Assembly (NCBI GenBank): GCA_002995625.1 | Contig: PVBP01000019.1 | Coordinates: forward strand, 1 to 41,911 | Source: Lysobacteraceae bacterium | GTDB lineage: Bacteria > Pseudomonadota > Gammaproteobacteria > Xanthomonadales > Ahniellaceae | Direction of reading: 5' to 3' | Length of the DNA: 41,911 bases | Shown: in pieces, positions 35,124 through 41,911 of the stretch | Numbering within the stretch: the stretch's first letter is position 1 | Layout of the letters: every line of letters begins with the position of its first letter | The notes under the pieces: generated by a model | What the model saw: the letters and a program-made list of their open reading frames with translations, nothing else | What the model was told of the DNA's origin: nothing | Database searches by the model: none | Translations under genes and position numbers: made by a program

Positions 35124-36014
35124 TCAGTCGCGGAAGCGCTTCGAGAGATCGCCGTAGGCGTCGATCCGGCGGTCGCGCAGGAACGGCCAGATCCGGCGCA
35201 CCGCCTCGCTGCGCGCGAGATCGACGTCGCACATCAGCAGCTCGGGCGCGTCGGTTCCGGCGCTCGCGAGGAACTCGCCCTGCGGGCCGGCGACGAAGCT
35301 CGAGCCCCAGAACGCGATGCCGCGATTGCCCGGGGTCGGGCTCGGTTCGAAGCCGACCCGGTTGACCGCGAGCAGCGGCAGCCCGTTGGCGACCGCGTGG
35401 CCGCGCTGCACGGTGATCCACGCCTCGCGCTGGCGGGACTTCTCGGCCTCGTCGTCGCCCGGATCCCAGCCGATCGCGGTCGGGTAGAGCAGGAGGTCGG
35501 CACCGGCCAAGGCCATCAGCCGCGCGGCCTCCGGGTACCACTGGTCCCAGCAGACCAGCACGCCGAGCTTCCCGACCGAGGTCTCGATCGGCGCGAAGCC
35601 GAGGTCTCCCGGCGTGAAGTAGAACTTCTCGAGGAAGCCCGGATCGTCCGGGATGTGCATCTTGCGGTAGCGGCCGACCAGACGACCATCGTGCTCGAGC
35701 ACCACCGCGGTGTTGTGGTAGAGGCCCGCCGCGCGGCGCTCGAACAGCGAGGCGACCAGGACCACGCGGTGGCGCGCGGCGAGCGCGCCGAGGCGCTCGG
35801 TCGAGGGTCCCGGGATCGGCTCGGCGCGGTCGAACTCGGTCGTGTCCTCGTGCTGGCAGAAGTACGGACCGTTGTGGAGTTCCTGCAGCAGCACGAGCCG
35901 CGCCCCGGCCTCGGCGGCCCGCGCGACGGCGGCCTCGATCGCGGCGAGATTGGCGTCGGTCGATCCGTGGTCGCGGTCCTGGACCAGCGCGACCCGGAGC
36001 AGGCGGTCAGGCAT
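35124..36014 (-). CDS. aguB: N-carbamoylputrescine amidase
   Basis: Protein of 296 residues of the nitrilase superfamily with the catalytic triad Glu45 (LVLLQELHNGPYF), Lys118 (RYRKMHIPDD) and Cys155 (LGVLVCWDQWYPEAARLMAL). The YFCQHEDTTEFD and HIPDDPGFLEKFYFTPGD blocks are typical of AguB rather than other amidases. It converts N-carbamoylputrescine to putrescine, CO2 and ammonia. The start overlaps the end of aguA by 8 bp on the same strand. Confidence 0.95.
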   Translation of the reverse strand: MPDRLLRVALVQDRDHGSTDANLAAIEAAVARAAEAGARLVLLQELHNGPYFCQHEDTTEFDRAEPIPGPSTERLGALAARHRVVLVASLFERRAAGLYHNTAVVLEHDGRLVGRYRKMHIPDDPGFLEKFYFTPGDLGFAPIETSVGKLGVLVCWDQWYPEAARLMALAGADLLLYPTAIGWDPGDDEAEKSRQREAWITVQRGHAVANGLPLLAVNRVGFEPSPTPGNRGIAFWGSSFVAGPQGEFLASAGTDAPELLMCDVDLARSEAVRRIWPFLRDRRIDAYGDLSKRFRD

Positions 36015-37062
36015 CGGCGAGCACTCCCTCCGGCAGCTGCATCGTCAGGCAATGCAGGCTGCCATTCTGTTCGATGAACGGGCGGCATGGCACCGACACC
36101 GCGACGCGGCCCGGATGGGCGCGGGCGATGACGTCCGCGGCGAGCGCGTCGGCCGGATCGCCGTAGGCCGGCACCAGCACCGCGCCGTCGGTGACGAGGT
36201 AGTTCGCGTAGCTCGCGGCGAGCCGCCGGCCGTCGGCGGCGTGGATCGGTCGCGGCCACGGCAGCGCGTGCAGCCGGTACCGACGGCCATCCGCGGTTTC
36301 GAGTGCCGCGAGTTCGTCGGCCATCGCGGCGAGCGGGCCGAAATGCGCGTCGGCGCGGTCGTCGCAGGCCTGGTGCACGATCGCGTCGCCCGGCGCGAAG
36401 CGCGCGAGCGTGTCGATGTGGGCGTCGGTGTCGTCGCCCTCGAGATGCCCGGATTCGAGGCCGAGCACGCGCTCGGCCGCGAGCGCATCGCGCAGGAACG
36501 CGGCGAGCGCGTCGCGCGAGCGCCCGGGGTGGCGCTGCGCGAGGCACTGCCACGTGGTCAGGATCGTGCCGGCGCCGTCGGACTCGATCGCGCCGCCCTC
36601 GAGCGCGAAGTCGATGCGGCGGTGCGCGGCATTCCGGAACAGGCCCTGCGCGACGAGCGCGGCGACGAGCCGATCGTCGCGACTGGCGCCGAACTTGCCG
36701 CCCCAGCCGGTGAACGCGAAGTCCAGCAGATCGAAGTCGCCGTCGGAACGACGCAGCGTGATCGGCCCCGAGTCGCGCAGCCAGGTGTCGTCGTACTCGG
36801 CGGTGACGAAGCGGATCGGGCGTGGCGCGATGCCGGCCGCGCCGAGCAGAGAAGCCGCCCGCCGCCGCAGCGCGTCGTCGGCGACGACCACGATCGCGGT
36901 CGTGAAGCGCGCGATCGCGCCGACGAGGCCGACGTAGGCGTCCTCGACCGCGGCGAGGTCCGAGGCCCAGTCGGTCCCCTCGTGCGGCCACGCGACGAGG
37001 ACCCCGGATTGCGGCTCCCACTCGGCCGGCAGGCGCATCCCGCCGTCGATGCCGCCGCTCAT
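36007..37062 (-). CDS. aguA: agmatine deiminase
   Basis: Protein of 351 residues of the guanidino-modifying (PAD-type) superfamily. Landmarks: LPAEWEPQSGVLVAWPHEGTDW, DDTWLRDSGPI, DFALEGGAIESDGAGTILTT, SGHLEGDDTDAHIDTLARF and the catalytic Cys338 in NGSLHCLTMQLP. It deiminates agmatine to N-carbamoylputrescine, the substrate of the next enzyme. Start at 37062 overlaps the stop of the BamE-like gene; ATG at 37038 is an alternative. No arginine decarboxylase is in the window. Confidence 0.95.
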   Translation of the reverse strand: MSGGIDGGMRLPAEWEPQSGVLVAWPHEGTDWASDLAAVEDAYVGLVGAIARFTTAIVVVADDALRRRAASLLGAAGIAPRPIRFVTAEYDDTWLRDSGPITLRRSDGDFDLLDFAFTGWGGKFGASRDDRLVAALVAQGLFRNAAHRRIDFALEGGAIESDGAGTILTTWQCLAQRHPGRSRDALAAFLRDALAAERVLGLESGHLEGDDTDAHIDTLARFAPGDAIVHQACDDRADAHFGPLAAMADELAALETADGRRYRLHALPWPRPIHAADGRRLAASYANYLVTDGAVLVPAYGDPADALAADVIARAHPGRVAVSVPCRPFIEQNGSLHCLTMQLPEGVLADA

Positions 37063-37388
37063 TCGGTCGCTGGCGCCGCGGCCCGGCGATTGACGACCGC
37101 GTGCAGCGCGCGGTCGCGCTCGAAGTACACGGTGAAGCCCGGATAGACCCAGCGCGTGATCGGCGGGTGGCGCGGGCGGTCGCCGCCGACCGCCGGAAGT
37201 TCCTCGGTCGGCGCCCCAAGCCGGGCGCGGACCTGGGCCTTGGTCCGGCCGCGGACCTCGGGGGCCGAGGTGCCGGAGGCTGGCGCGGATTCCATCCGCA
37301 GCGTGTCGGCGCGGACCGGGGTCGGCGCGACGGTGAGGCCGATCACGGCGATTGCCAGCGGGGCAAGGAGCATCGGAACGGGGCGCAT
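37059..37388 (-). CDS. small periplasmic protein with BamE/SmpA-like repeat
   Basis: Protein of 109 residues. Signal peptide at residues 1-27 (LLAPLAIAVIGLTVAPTPVRA|DT). The mature part has VRGRTKAQVRARLGAPTEEL followed by ITRWVYPGFTVYFERDRALHAVV, the 'G-x-T-x-x-x-V-x-x-x-LG-x-P ... W-x-Y ... V-x-F' pattern of BamE/OmlA-like folds. There is no lipobox. Its role is unknown; it may be a partner or just an operon neighbour of aguA, whose start it overlaps. GGAGG supports the start at 37388; the open frame to 37808 is spurious. Confidence 0.78.
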   Translation of the reverse strand: MRPVPMLLAPLAIAVIGLTVAPTPVRADTLRMESAPASGTSAPEVRGRTKAQVRARLGAPTEELPAVGGDRPRHPPITRWVYPGFTVYFERDRALHAVVNRRAAAPATE

Positions 37389-37500
37389 GGTCGTCCTCCA
37401 GGGTGGGCTCGGGGCGTATTGTGACCGGTCATGGCCGGATCGGCTGCGACCGGCGACCGGTTTCGTGCATCTTGGCCCGACGAACATCCCGCGCCGCAGC

Positions 37501-37529
37501 TTGTCGGTGGGCGTCGTTGGGGCTACAAC
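37501..37529 (+). promoter_or_regulatory. candidate promoter of the DUF1800-DUF1501 operon
   Basis: TTGTCG (37501-37506) and TACAAC (37524-37529), each a 4/6 match to the sigma-70 hexamers, with 17-bp spacing, 32 bp before the DUF1800 ATG. It lies in the 173-bp divergent region between the BamE-like and DUF1800 genes, where I see no other gene. Confidence 0.45.
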
Positions 37530-37561
37530 GTCGGGGTACGAAGTCCGGAGGAGGGCGGGCG

Positions 37562-39073
37562 ATGGATGCGTTCCTGGGCGCCTATGAGGGCGCCGTGTTC
37601 GGCGGAGAGGAATCGGCCCACGGCAAGAACGGGACCAAGGATCCGGGCTCCCGGGTGCCGCCGGCGAGCGAGCTCTGGACGCTGCTGAGCCGCACGACCT
37701 ACGGCCCGACCCAGCAGGAATTCGCCGGCGCCAGCGCGGCCGGCTACGAGGCCTGGGTCGAGTACCAGCTGGCGCCGGAGGCGATCGACGCCTCGCAGGT
37801 CGAAACATTGATCGCCAACTCGCTGCCGAGCGTCGGCCAGACCATCGGGCAGATCCTCGCCGCGATCGCGGCGGGCGGCGGGCAGGGCGTCGCCGCGACC
37901 GAACTGACGGTCGCGACGTTGCTGCGCCAGCTGTACAGCCCGCGCCAGCTGTACGAGGTGATGGTCGAGTTCTGGACCAACCACTTCAACGTCTACATCC
38001 TCGACGGCAATGCCCGCTACTACAAGACCGTCGACGATCGCGAGGTGATCCGCCGCCATGCGATGGGCAAGTTCGGCGACCTGCTGCGGGCCAGCGCCCG
38101 AAGCCCGGCGATGCTGTTCTACCTCGACAACTTCCTCAACGTCGCCTCGGGGCCGCAGGAGAACTACGCGCGCGAGCTGCTCGAGCTGCACACGCTCGGC
38201 GTCGACGGCGGCTACACCGAGGACGACGTCAAGGCCGTCGCCCGCGCGTTCACCGGCTGGACGTTCACCGCCTATCGGCCGCAGAACGGCCAGACCGACG
38301 TCGTCTTCAACTTCAACCGCGCGGTCCACGACGTCGGCGCCAAGCGCGTGCTCGGCGTCGACCTGCCGGCAGGCCGCGGGATCGAGGACGGCGAGCAGGT
38401 GCTCGACATCCTCGTGAGCCACCCGTCGACCGCACGGTTCATCGCGACCAAGCTGGTGCGCCGCTTCGTCTCCGATTCGCCGCCGGCCAGCCTCGTCGAC
38501 CGCGTCGCCGCGACCTACCGGGAGAGCGGCGGCGACATCCGCGCGATGCTGCGCACGATCCTGCTCTCGAGCGAGTTCCGGACCTCGGGCGACCGCAAGT
38601 TCAAGCGGCCGGTCGAGTACGTCGTGTCCTCGCTGCGGGTGCTCGGCGCGACCGTCTCCGGCAACTGGACCCGAAGCCTGACCGACGCGCTCGCGACGCT
38701 CGGCCAGTCGCACTTCCAGTGGGCCGCGCCGAACGGCTACCCGGACGTCGGCGGCTACTGGATCAGCTCGGCGGCGATGCTGTCGCGCTGGAACCACGCG
38801 CTCGCGCTCGGCAACGGCACGCTGGCCGGGGTCGCCGTCGACGTGAACGCCTTGCTCGGCAGTCCGCTGCCCCGCACGCCGGAGGAGCTGGTCGACCGTC
38901 TCGCGCAGCGCGTGCTCAGGCGCGCGCTGTCGCTGGACGACCGCAACCGGCTCGTCGCCTTCGCCGCGGCCGGCGCGCCGGTCGAGGCGGCGCTGCCGCC
39001 GGCCCTGCGGACGCAGCGCGCGCGCGAGGTGCTCGGCCTGCTGCTCGCGTCGAACTACTTCATGTATCGCTGA
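37562..39073 (+). CDS. DUF1800 family protein
   Basis: Protein of 503 residues matching the DUF1800 pattern: LWTLLSRTTYGPTQQEFAGA, LYEVMVEFWTNHFNVYI, DREVIRRHAMGKFGDLLRASARSPAMLFYLDN, ENYARELLELHTLGVDGGYTEDDVKAVARAFTGW and LVRRFVSD, followed by FKRPVEYVVSSLRVLG. DUF1800 proteins are almost always paired with DUF1501; their function is not known. No signal peptide is visible (it begins MDAFLGAYEGAVFGGEES), which differs from many homologues. The start is supported by GGAGGAGGGCGG. DUF1501 follows 11 bp later. Confidence 0.9.
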   Translation: MDAFLGAYEGAVFGGEESAHGKNGTKDPGSRVPPASELWTLLSRTTYGPTQQEFAGASAAGYEAWVEYQLAPEAIDASQVETLIANSLPSVGQTIGQILAAIAAGGGQGVAATELTVATLLRQLYSPRQLYEVMVEFWTNHFNVYILDGNARYYKTVDDREVIRRHAMGKFGDLLRASARSPAMLFYLDNFLNVASGPQENYARELLELHTLGVDGGYTEDDVKAVARAFTGWTFTAYRPQNGQTDVVFNFNRAVHDVGAKRVLGVDLPAGRGIEDGEQVLDILVSHPSTARFIATKLVRRFVSDSPPASLVDRVAATYRESGGDIRAMLRTILLSSEFRTSGDRKFKRPVEYVVSSLRVLGATVSGNWTRSLTDALATLGQSHFQWAAPNGYPDVGGYWISSAAMLSRWNHALALGNGTLAGVAVDVNALLGSPLPRTPEELVDRLAQRVLRRALSLDDRNRLVAFAAAGAPVEAALPPALRTQRAREVLGLLLASNYFMYR

Positions 39074-39084
39074 GGAGGATCGCC

Positions 39085-40299
39085 ATGAGACTCGACCGAC
39101 GCGATTTCCTCAAGGTCACCGCCGCGGCCACGCTTCCGCTCGCGGCGCCGCGGCTGGTGTTCGCGAACGCGACTCCGACGAACTCCGACGTGCTGGTCGT
39201 GGTGTTCCAGCGCGGCGGCCTCGACGGGCTCCAGGCCGTGGTTCCGCACGCCGACGCCGACTACTACCGGCTGCGGCCGACGATCGGCATCCCTCGGCCC
39301 GGCACGGCCACCAACGCCGCGATCGACCTCGACGGCTTCTTCGGCCTGCACCCGTCCGCGGCACCGCTGAAGCCGCTCTACGACGCCGGACGGCTCGCGA
39401 TCGTCCATGGCGCCGGTCTCGAGACCTCGAGCCGCTCGCACTTCGAGTGCCAGGACTTCTACGAGCGTGGCTCGACCAACGCCTCGCAGGTCAGCGATGG
39501 CTGGGTCAACCGCTACCTGCAGTCGAACACGCCCGACGCGACCTTCGGCGCGGTCGCGATCGGGCGCGCGATCCAGCCTTCGATGCGCGGCCCGTCGCCG
39601 GTCCTGGGCATCTCGACGATCGCGAACTTCCGGCTCGGGACTGCGGGTGGGCGCGCAGCCGAGATCGAGCAGCAGATCGCCGGGCTGTATGGCGCCAGCG
39701 ACGTGATGGGCATCAACGCACGCAAGGCGCTCGGCGCGATCGACGAACTCGCCGCCGCGAATCCCTCGGCCCGCACGCCGGAGTACGGCGCGACCTATCC
39801 GAACACGAACTTCGGCAACCAGATGCGCGAACTGGCGCAGCTGATCAAGGCGGACCTCGGGCTGCGCGCGGCGGCCGTCGACATCGGCGGATGGGACCAC
39901 CACGAGAACATCGCCAACTTCATCGGTCCGCTTCTCGACGAGATGAGCCGGACGCTGGTCGCCTTCGATACGGATCTCGGACCGCGGATGGCGAACGTGA
40001 CCGTGGTGACGATGACCGAGTTCGGCCGCCGCGTGCAGCAGAACGGATCGAACGGCACCGATCACGGCGCAGGGACGCTGATGTTCCTGCTTGGCGGTGG
40101 CGTGCTCGGCCGCCAGGTCGTCCGCGCCTGGCCGGGCCTGCGGAACCAGGATCTCGTGAACGGGGACCTCAAGGTGACGATCGACTATCGCACCGTGCTG
40201 GCCGAACTGATCGAACAGCGCATGGGCGGGGCCGACTTGGCCCACGTGTTCCCGGGGTTCGCGCCGGGGCCGCGGCCCGGGGTCTTCGCCCGGCGCTGA
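39085..40299 (+). CDS. DUF1501 family protein with Tat signal
   Basis: Protein of 404 residues. Twin-arginine signal at residues 1-28: RRDFLK (5-10), then a hydrophobic stretch LPLAAPRLVFANA. The mature domain belongs to the sulfatase/alkaline-phosphatase-like superfamily: VLVVVFQRGGLDGLQAVVPHAD, FECQDFYERGS, VDIGGWDHHENIANFIGPLLDEM, VTMTEFGRRVQQNGSNGTDHGAGTLMFLLGGGV. The conserved His/Asp residues in GGWDHH and GTDHGAG suggest a metal site. Role unknown. A long hairpin follows 29 bp downstream. Confidence 0.92.
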   Translation: MRLDRRDFLKVTAAATLPLAAPRLVFANATPTNSDVLVVVFQRGGLDGLQAVVPHADADYYRLRPTIGIPRPGTATNAAIDLDGFFGLHPSAAPLKPLYDAGRLAIVHGAGLETSSRSHFECQDFYERGSTNASQVSDGWVNRYLQSNTPDATFGAVAIGRAIQPSMRGPSPVLGISTIANFRLGTAGGRAAEIEQQIAGLYGASDVMGINARKALGAIDELAAANPSARTPEYGATYPNTNFGNQMRELAQLIKADLGLRAAAVDIGGWDHHENIANFIGPLLDEMSRTLVAFDTDLGPRMANVTVVTMTEFGRRVQQNGSNGTDHGAGTLMFLLGGGVLGRQVVRAWPGLRNQDLVNGDLKVTIDYRTVLAELIEQRMGGADLAHVFPGFAPGPRPGVFARR

Positions 40300-40327
40300 G
40301 TCCGACACGGGAACGAAGGTGCGGAAT

Positions 40328-40361
40328 GACGAAGGGCCGGTCGCAGGACCGGCCCTTCGTC
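40328..40361. terminator. strong hairpin between DUF1501 and rpmJ
   Basis: A perfect 15-bp stem (40328-40342 with 40347-40361) and 4-nt loop, between converging genes. No T-tract follows on the + strand. It is the strongest hairpin in the window and likely ends transcription of both sides. Confidence 0.75.
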
Positions 40362-40416
40362 GTCAGGCTTCGCCGTGACCGCGCAGCCCGGACGGGCGGC
40401 GTGGTCGCGACCGGGT

Positions 40417-40542
40417 TCAGCGCTGGCGCGCCTTGAACCGGGGATTGGTCTTGTTGATCACGAACACCTTGCCGCGGCGACGCACGATCTTGCAGTCGCG
40501 GTGGCGGGCCTTCGCCGACTTGAGGGAGGAGAGAACCTTCAT
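40417..40542 (-). CDS. rpmJ: 50S ribosomal protein L36 (zinc-free type)
   Basis: Protein of 41 residues: [20 protein letters not shown], then [21 protein letters not shown]. It has a single Cys and lacks the four-ligand zinc ribbon (C-x2-C ... C-x4-H) of classic L36, so it is the YkgO-like C-minus form. Too short for standard length cut-offs, but every residue block is family-specific. It stands alone rather than at the end of the spc operon. AGCAGG lies upstream of the start, and a good promoter precedes it. Confidence 0.95.
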   Translation of the reverse strand: MKVLSSLKSAKARHRDCKIVRRRGKVFVINKTNPRFKARQR

Positions 40543-40599
40543 GGCACGACCTGCTGGGCTGTGGAGCAGCCGTCAGGAGTCGACGGCCGAAAGCGTTGA

Positions 40600-40629
40600 A
40601 GTATACGGCAGCTTCGCGCGGCGCGACAA
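40600..40629 (-). promoter_or_regulatory. promoter of rpmJ
   Basis: On the minus strand TTGTCG (40629-40624, 4/6) and TATACT (40605-40600, 5/6) are separated by 18 bp, in a locally AT-richer patch, 57 bp before the rpmJ ATG. This is the best -10 match on the minus strand of the window. Confidence 0.6.
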
Positions 40630-40741
40630 GTCGGCTGGCTCCGACGCCGTCTCCGGCGCATGGCCGCCTGCGGCTTGGGATGCCGCGTCGGGGTGAGCCG
40701 TTTCCACCCCGCCGTCGAGCGCGAACGCGGCCCGACGCCGC

Positions 40742-40768
40742 CGGCGGGGCGAGAGCGTCGCCCCGCCG
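40742..40768 (-). terminator. hairpin after the glycine-zipper lipoprotein gene
   Basis: A perfect 11-bp stem (40742-40752 with 40758-40768) and 5-nt loop, starting 12 bp beyond the stop of the upstream minus-strand gene. No T-tract. The remaining sequence down to the rpmJ promoter contains nothing recognisable. Confidence 0.55.
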
Positions 40769-40780
40769 AATCGCGGAGCG

Positions 40781-41245
40781 TCAGAGCGGGAACGCGGCGC
40801 CGTCCCGCAGCTGGACGCGCGAGCCTTCGCGGATGCCGGCGATGCCGTACTGGCGCGTGACCACGCGCTGGCCATTGTCCATCCGGACGAAGACCTCGAA
40901 CCAGGTATCGCCGCCGGCGCCGGCCTGGTTGCGCTCGATCTCGTTGCCGATCAGGCCGCCGGCGACCGCGCCCGCGACCGTGGCGGCCCGGCGGCCGTCG
41001 CCCTTGCCGACGGTGTTTCCGAGCGCGCCGCCGACGATGGCGCCGAGCACCGCGCCGCCTCCGGTGGTCCCGCCACCCTGACCGGTGACCCGCTCGATCC
41101 GCTCGACCGTGCCGCAGTTCCGGCACTGGCTGGACCACGAATCGGCATAGCGCGGACCACTCGATGGGCCGGCGTGGTAGCCCGGCGTCGCGCAGGCGGT
41201 CATCAGGGCGGCGGTGAGCGCGATCGCAATGGCTCGGAACGTCAT
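40781..41245 (-). CDS. glycine-zipper 2TM lipoprotein (SlyB/17-kDa antigen-like)
   Basis: Protein of 154 residues. Lipoprotein signal MTFRAIAIALTAALMTAC with lipobox LMTAC (Cys18). The middle holds GGGAVLGAIVGGALGNTVG, GDGRRAAT and AGAVAGGLIGNEIERN, a double glycine zipper that could insert as two helices. The C-terminal part is the beta-rich TWFEVFVRMDNGQRVVTRQYGIAGIREGSRVQL, typical of the family. It also has a pair of Cys (QCRNCGTVERIERV). It is likely an outer-membrane stabilising lipoprotein. GAGGAGGAT precedes the start. Near-identical zipper to the protein at 26756-27265. Confidence 0.9.
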   Translation of the reverse strand: MTFRAIAIALTAALMTACATPGYHAGPSSGPRYADSWSSQCRNCGTVERIERVTGQGGGTTGGGAVLGAIVGGALGNTVGKGDGRRAATVAGAVAGGLIGNEIERNQAGAGGDTWFEVFVRMDNGQRVVTRQYGIAGIREGSRVQLRDGAAFPL

Positions 41246-41358
41246 GGCGGATCCTCCTCGTCGGGGAAAGTCACGGGTGCAACATAGGCGCGGCTGGCGA
41301 AACCGTTCCTGACTGCCGCGTTGGCTCGTTCAGGATCGAGTGCGCCGGTCGACCTCGG

Positions 41359-41911
41359 TCATGGCCGGCGGTGGGCGCGGATGGCTGCAGCGGCCGACTC
41401 GATGCGCGCTCCGACCGCAGCGGCCACGGCCGATTCGAGCGGTGCGAGGGCCTCCCAAGCACGCTCGATCGCCGCGATCTCGACGGCCGGATCCGCCGAG
41501 TGGCCCTCGCGCATCCTGGCCTCGAGGCGCGCGACCTGGATCCGCCGCCGGGCCTCGGCGTGTTCGGGCGGCGACGCGATGCCGGCGCAGCACTCGGCTC
41601 GCAGCGCGAGTCCCAGGGCCTCGCCCGCAGCCGCTGCGGCGGCCGCGAGCCACGCATCGCGCGGCGATCGACCATCGATGACCGCGCGCGCGGCGTCGCG
41701 GCGCTGCGCGAGATCTGCGGGCAGCGGATCGGCGTTGCCGTCGAGCGACCGGGTCGCGGCGACGACGGCGTCGGACGTCGCCGCGTGGACGTCGGCCCGC
41801 GCGCATTCGATCGCCGCCGCCTCGAGCGCGCGGACCGCGCCGAGCGCGTTCGCGCGGCGGGCGCGCTGCGAAGCCTCGGCAGCCGCTCGCGCCGCGTCCA
41901 GCGCGGACTGC
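41359..41911 (-). CDS. DUF349-type protein, C-terminal part (5' end outside window)
   Basis: The minus strand is open from the window edge to a TGA at 41361-41359, giving 183 codons with no start in the window. It is very Ala/Arg-rich and helical. The stretch ALRAECCAGIASPPEHAEARRRIQVARLE resembles the C-terminal 'ALCIRLEIlAGidSPpED..lRm..QV.RL' block of long DUF349 proteins, and IERAWEALAPLESAVAAAV follows. DUF349 proteins are cytoplasmic, helical, and of unknown function. The assignment rests on recalled family pattern, not on a database match, so confidence is moderate. The rest of the gene lies beyond base 41911. Confidence 0.6.
   Translation of the reverse strand, partial: QSALDAARAAAEASQRARRANALGAVRALEAAAIECARADVHAATSDAVVAATRSLDGNADPLPADLAQRRDAARAVIDGRSPRDAWLAAAAAAAGEALGLALRAECCAGIASPPEHAEARRRIQVARLEARMREGHSADPAVEIAAIERAWEALAPLESAVAAAVGARIESAAAAIRAHRRP

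Noticed and set aside
41281-41309. GGAACG plus TATGTT upstream of the glycine-zipper lipoprotein, considered as a sigma-E promoter
   Set aside because: The -35-like GGAAC is present but the sigma-E -10 (TCAAA/TCTGA) is not at the expected distance.
41330-41806. 159-codon minus-strand ORF starting from an ATG at the right edge
   Set aside because: Arg/Ala-only composition; a different minus-strand frame in the same place gives the DUF349-like sequence and runs off the window edge.

Overview
The window is a dense, very GC-rich (about 70%) bacterial chromosome segment. It has almost no intergenic DNA, many 4-bp ATGA/GTGA start-stop overlaps, and no rRNA, tRNA, IS, phage or CRISPR sequence that I can see. 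Gene content and order point to a gammaproteobacterium of the Lysobacterales (Xanthomonadales). The evidence is an arginine cluster built around N-acetylornithine carbamoyltransferase with a fused N-acetylglutamate synthase/kinase, a dnaX-ybaB-recR string, and a yceD-rpmF-fab-pab-mltG-tmk-holB-pilZ string. Assignment below order level is not supported by what I can see.

Layout. 1-1333 (+): 3' end of dnaX, then ybaB and recR. 1403-2020 (-): OmpW-type porin. 2301-2657 (+): HIT protein. 2677-7177 (-): Slp-like lipoprotein, then a tgpA-DUF58-MoxR set. 7247-9187 (+): membrane glycosyltransferase with a C-terminal beta-rich domain. 9430-12621 (+): a 1063-residue secreted FG-GAP/discoidin protein. 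12729-13779 (-): Maf/YceF and a small membrane coiled-coil protein. 13914-24644 (+): yceD, rpmF, fabH, fabD, fabG, acpP, fabF, pabB, pabC, mltG, tmk, holB, pilZ. 24663-26509 (-): cysS and sufE. 26756-27265 (+): glycine-zipper protein. 27286-34641 (+): arginine biosynthesis, i.e. a leader/attenuator, argF', argG, argE', fused argA/argB, argC, argH, followed by a coupled PagL-like gene. 35124-37388 (-): BamE-like protein, agmatine deiminase, N-carbamoylputrescine amidase. 37562-40299 (+): DUF1800/DUF1501 pair. 40417-40542 (-): rpmJ. 40781-41245 (-): second glycine-zipper lipoprotein. 41359-41911 (-): 3' part of a DUF349-type gene.

How the genes fit together. The central block joins ribosomal protein L32, fatty-acid initiation and elongation, p-aminobenzoate synthesis, peptidoglycan chain termination, dTMP kinase and the clamp-loader delta' subunit in what looks like one transcription unit, with an internal hairpin after acpP. 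The arginine block encodes the acetylated-citrulline route: acetylglutamate to acetylornithine, carbamoylation to acetylcitrulline, deacetylation to citrulline, then ArgG and ArgH. The aguA/aguB pair turns agmatine into putrescine.

The most interesting signal lies in front of argF'. A promoter-like TTTAAT box sits 6 bp before the ATG of an unannotated 29-codon ORF that ends with clustered Arg codons. It is followed by mutually exclusive antiterminator and terminator pairings. It has the layout of a ribosome-mediated arginine attenuator with a leaderless leader peptide. A second unusual signal is a pair of oppositely oriented heptamer arrays between argF' and argG.
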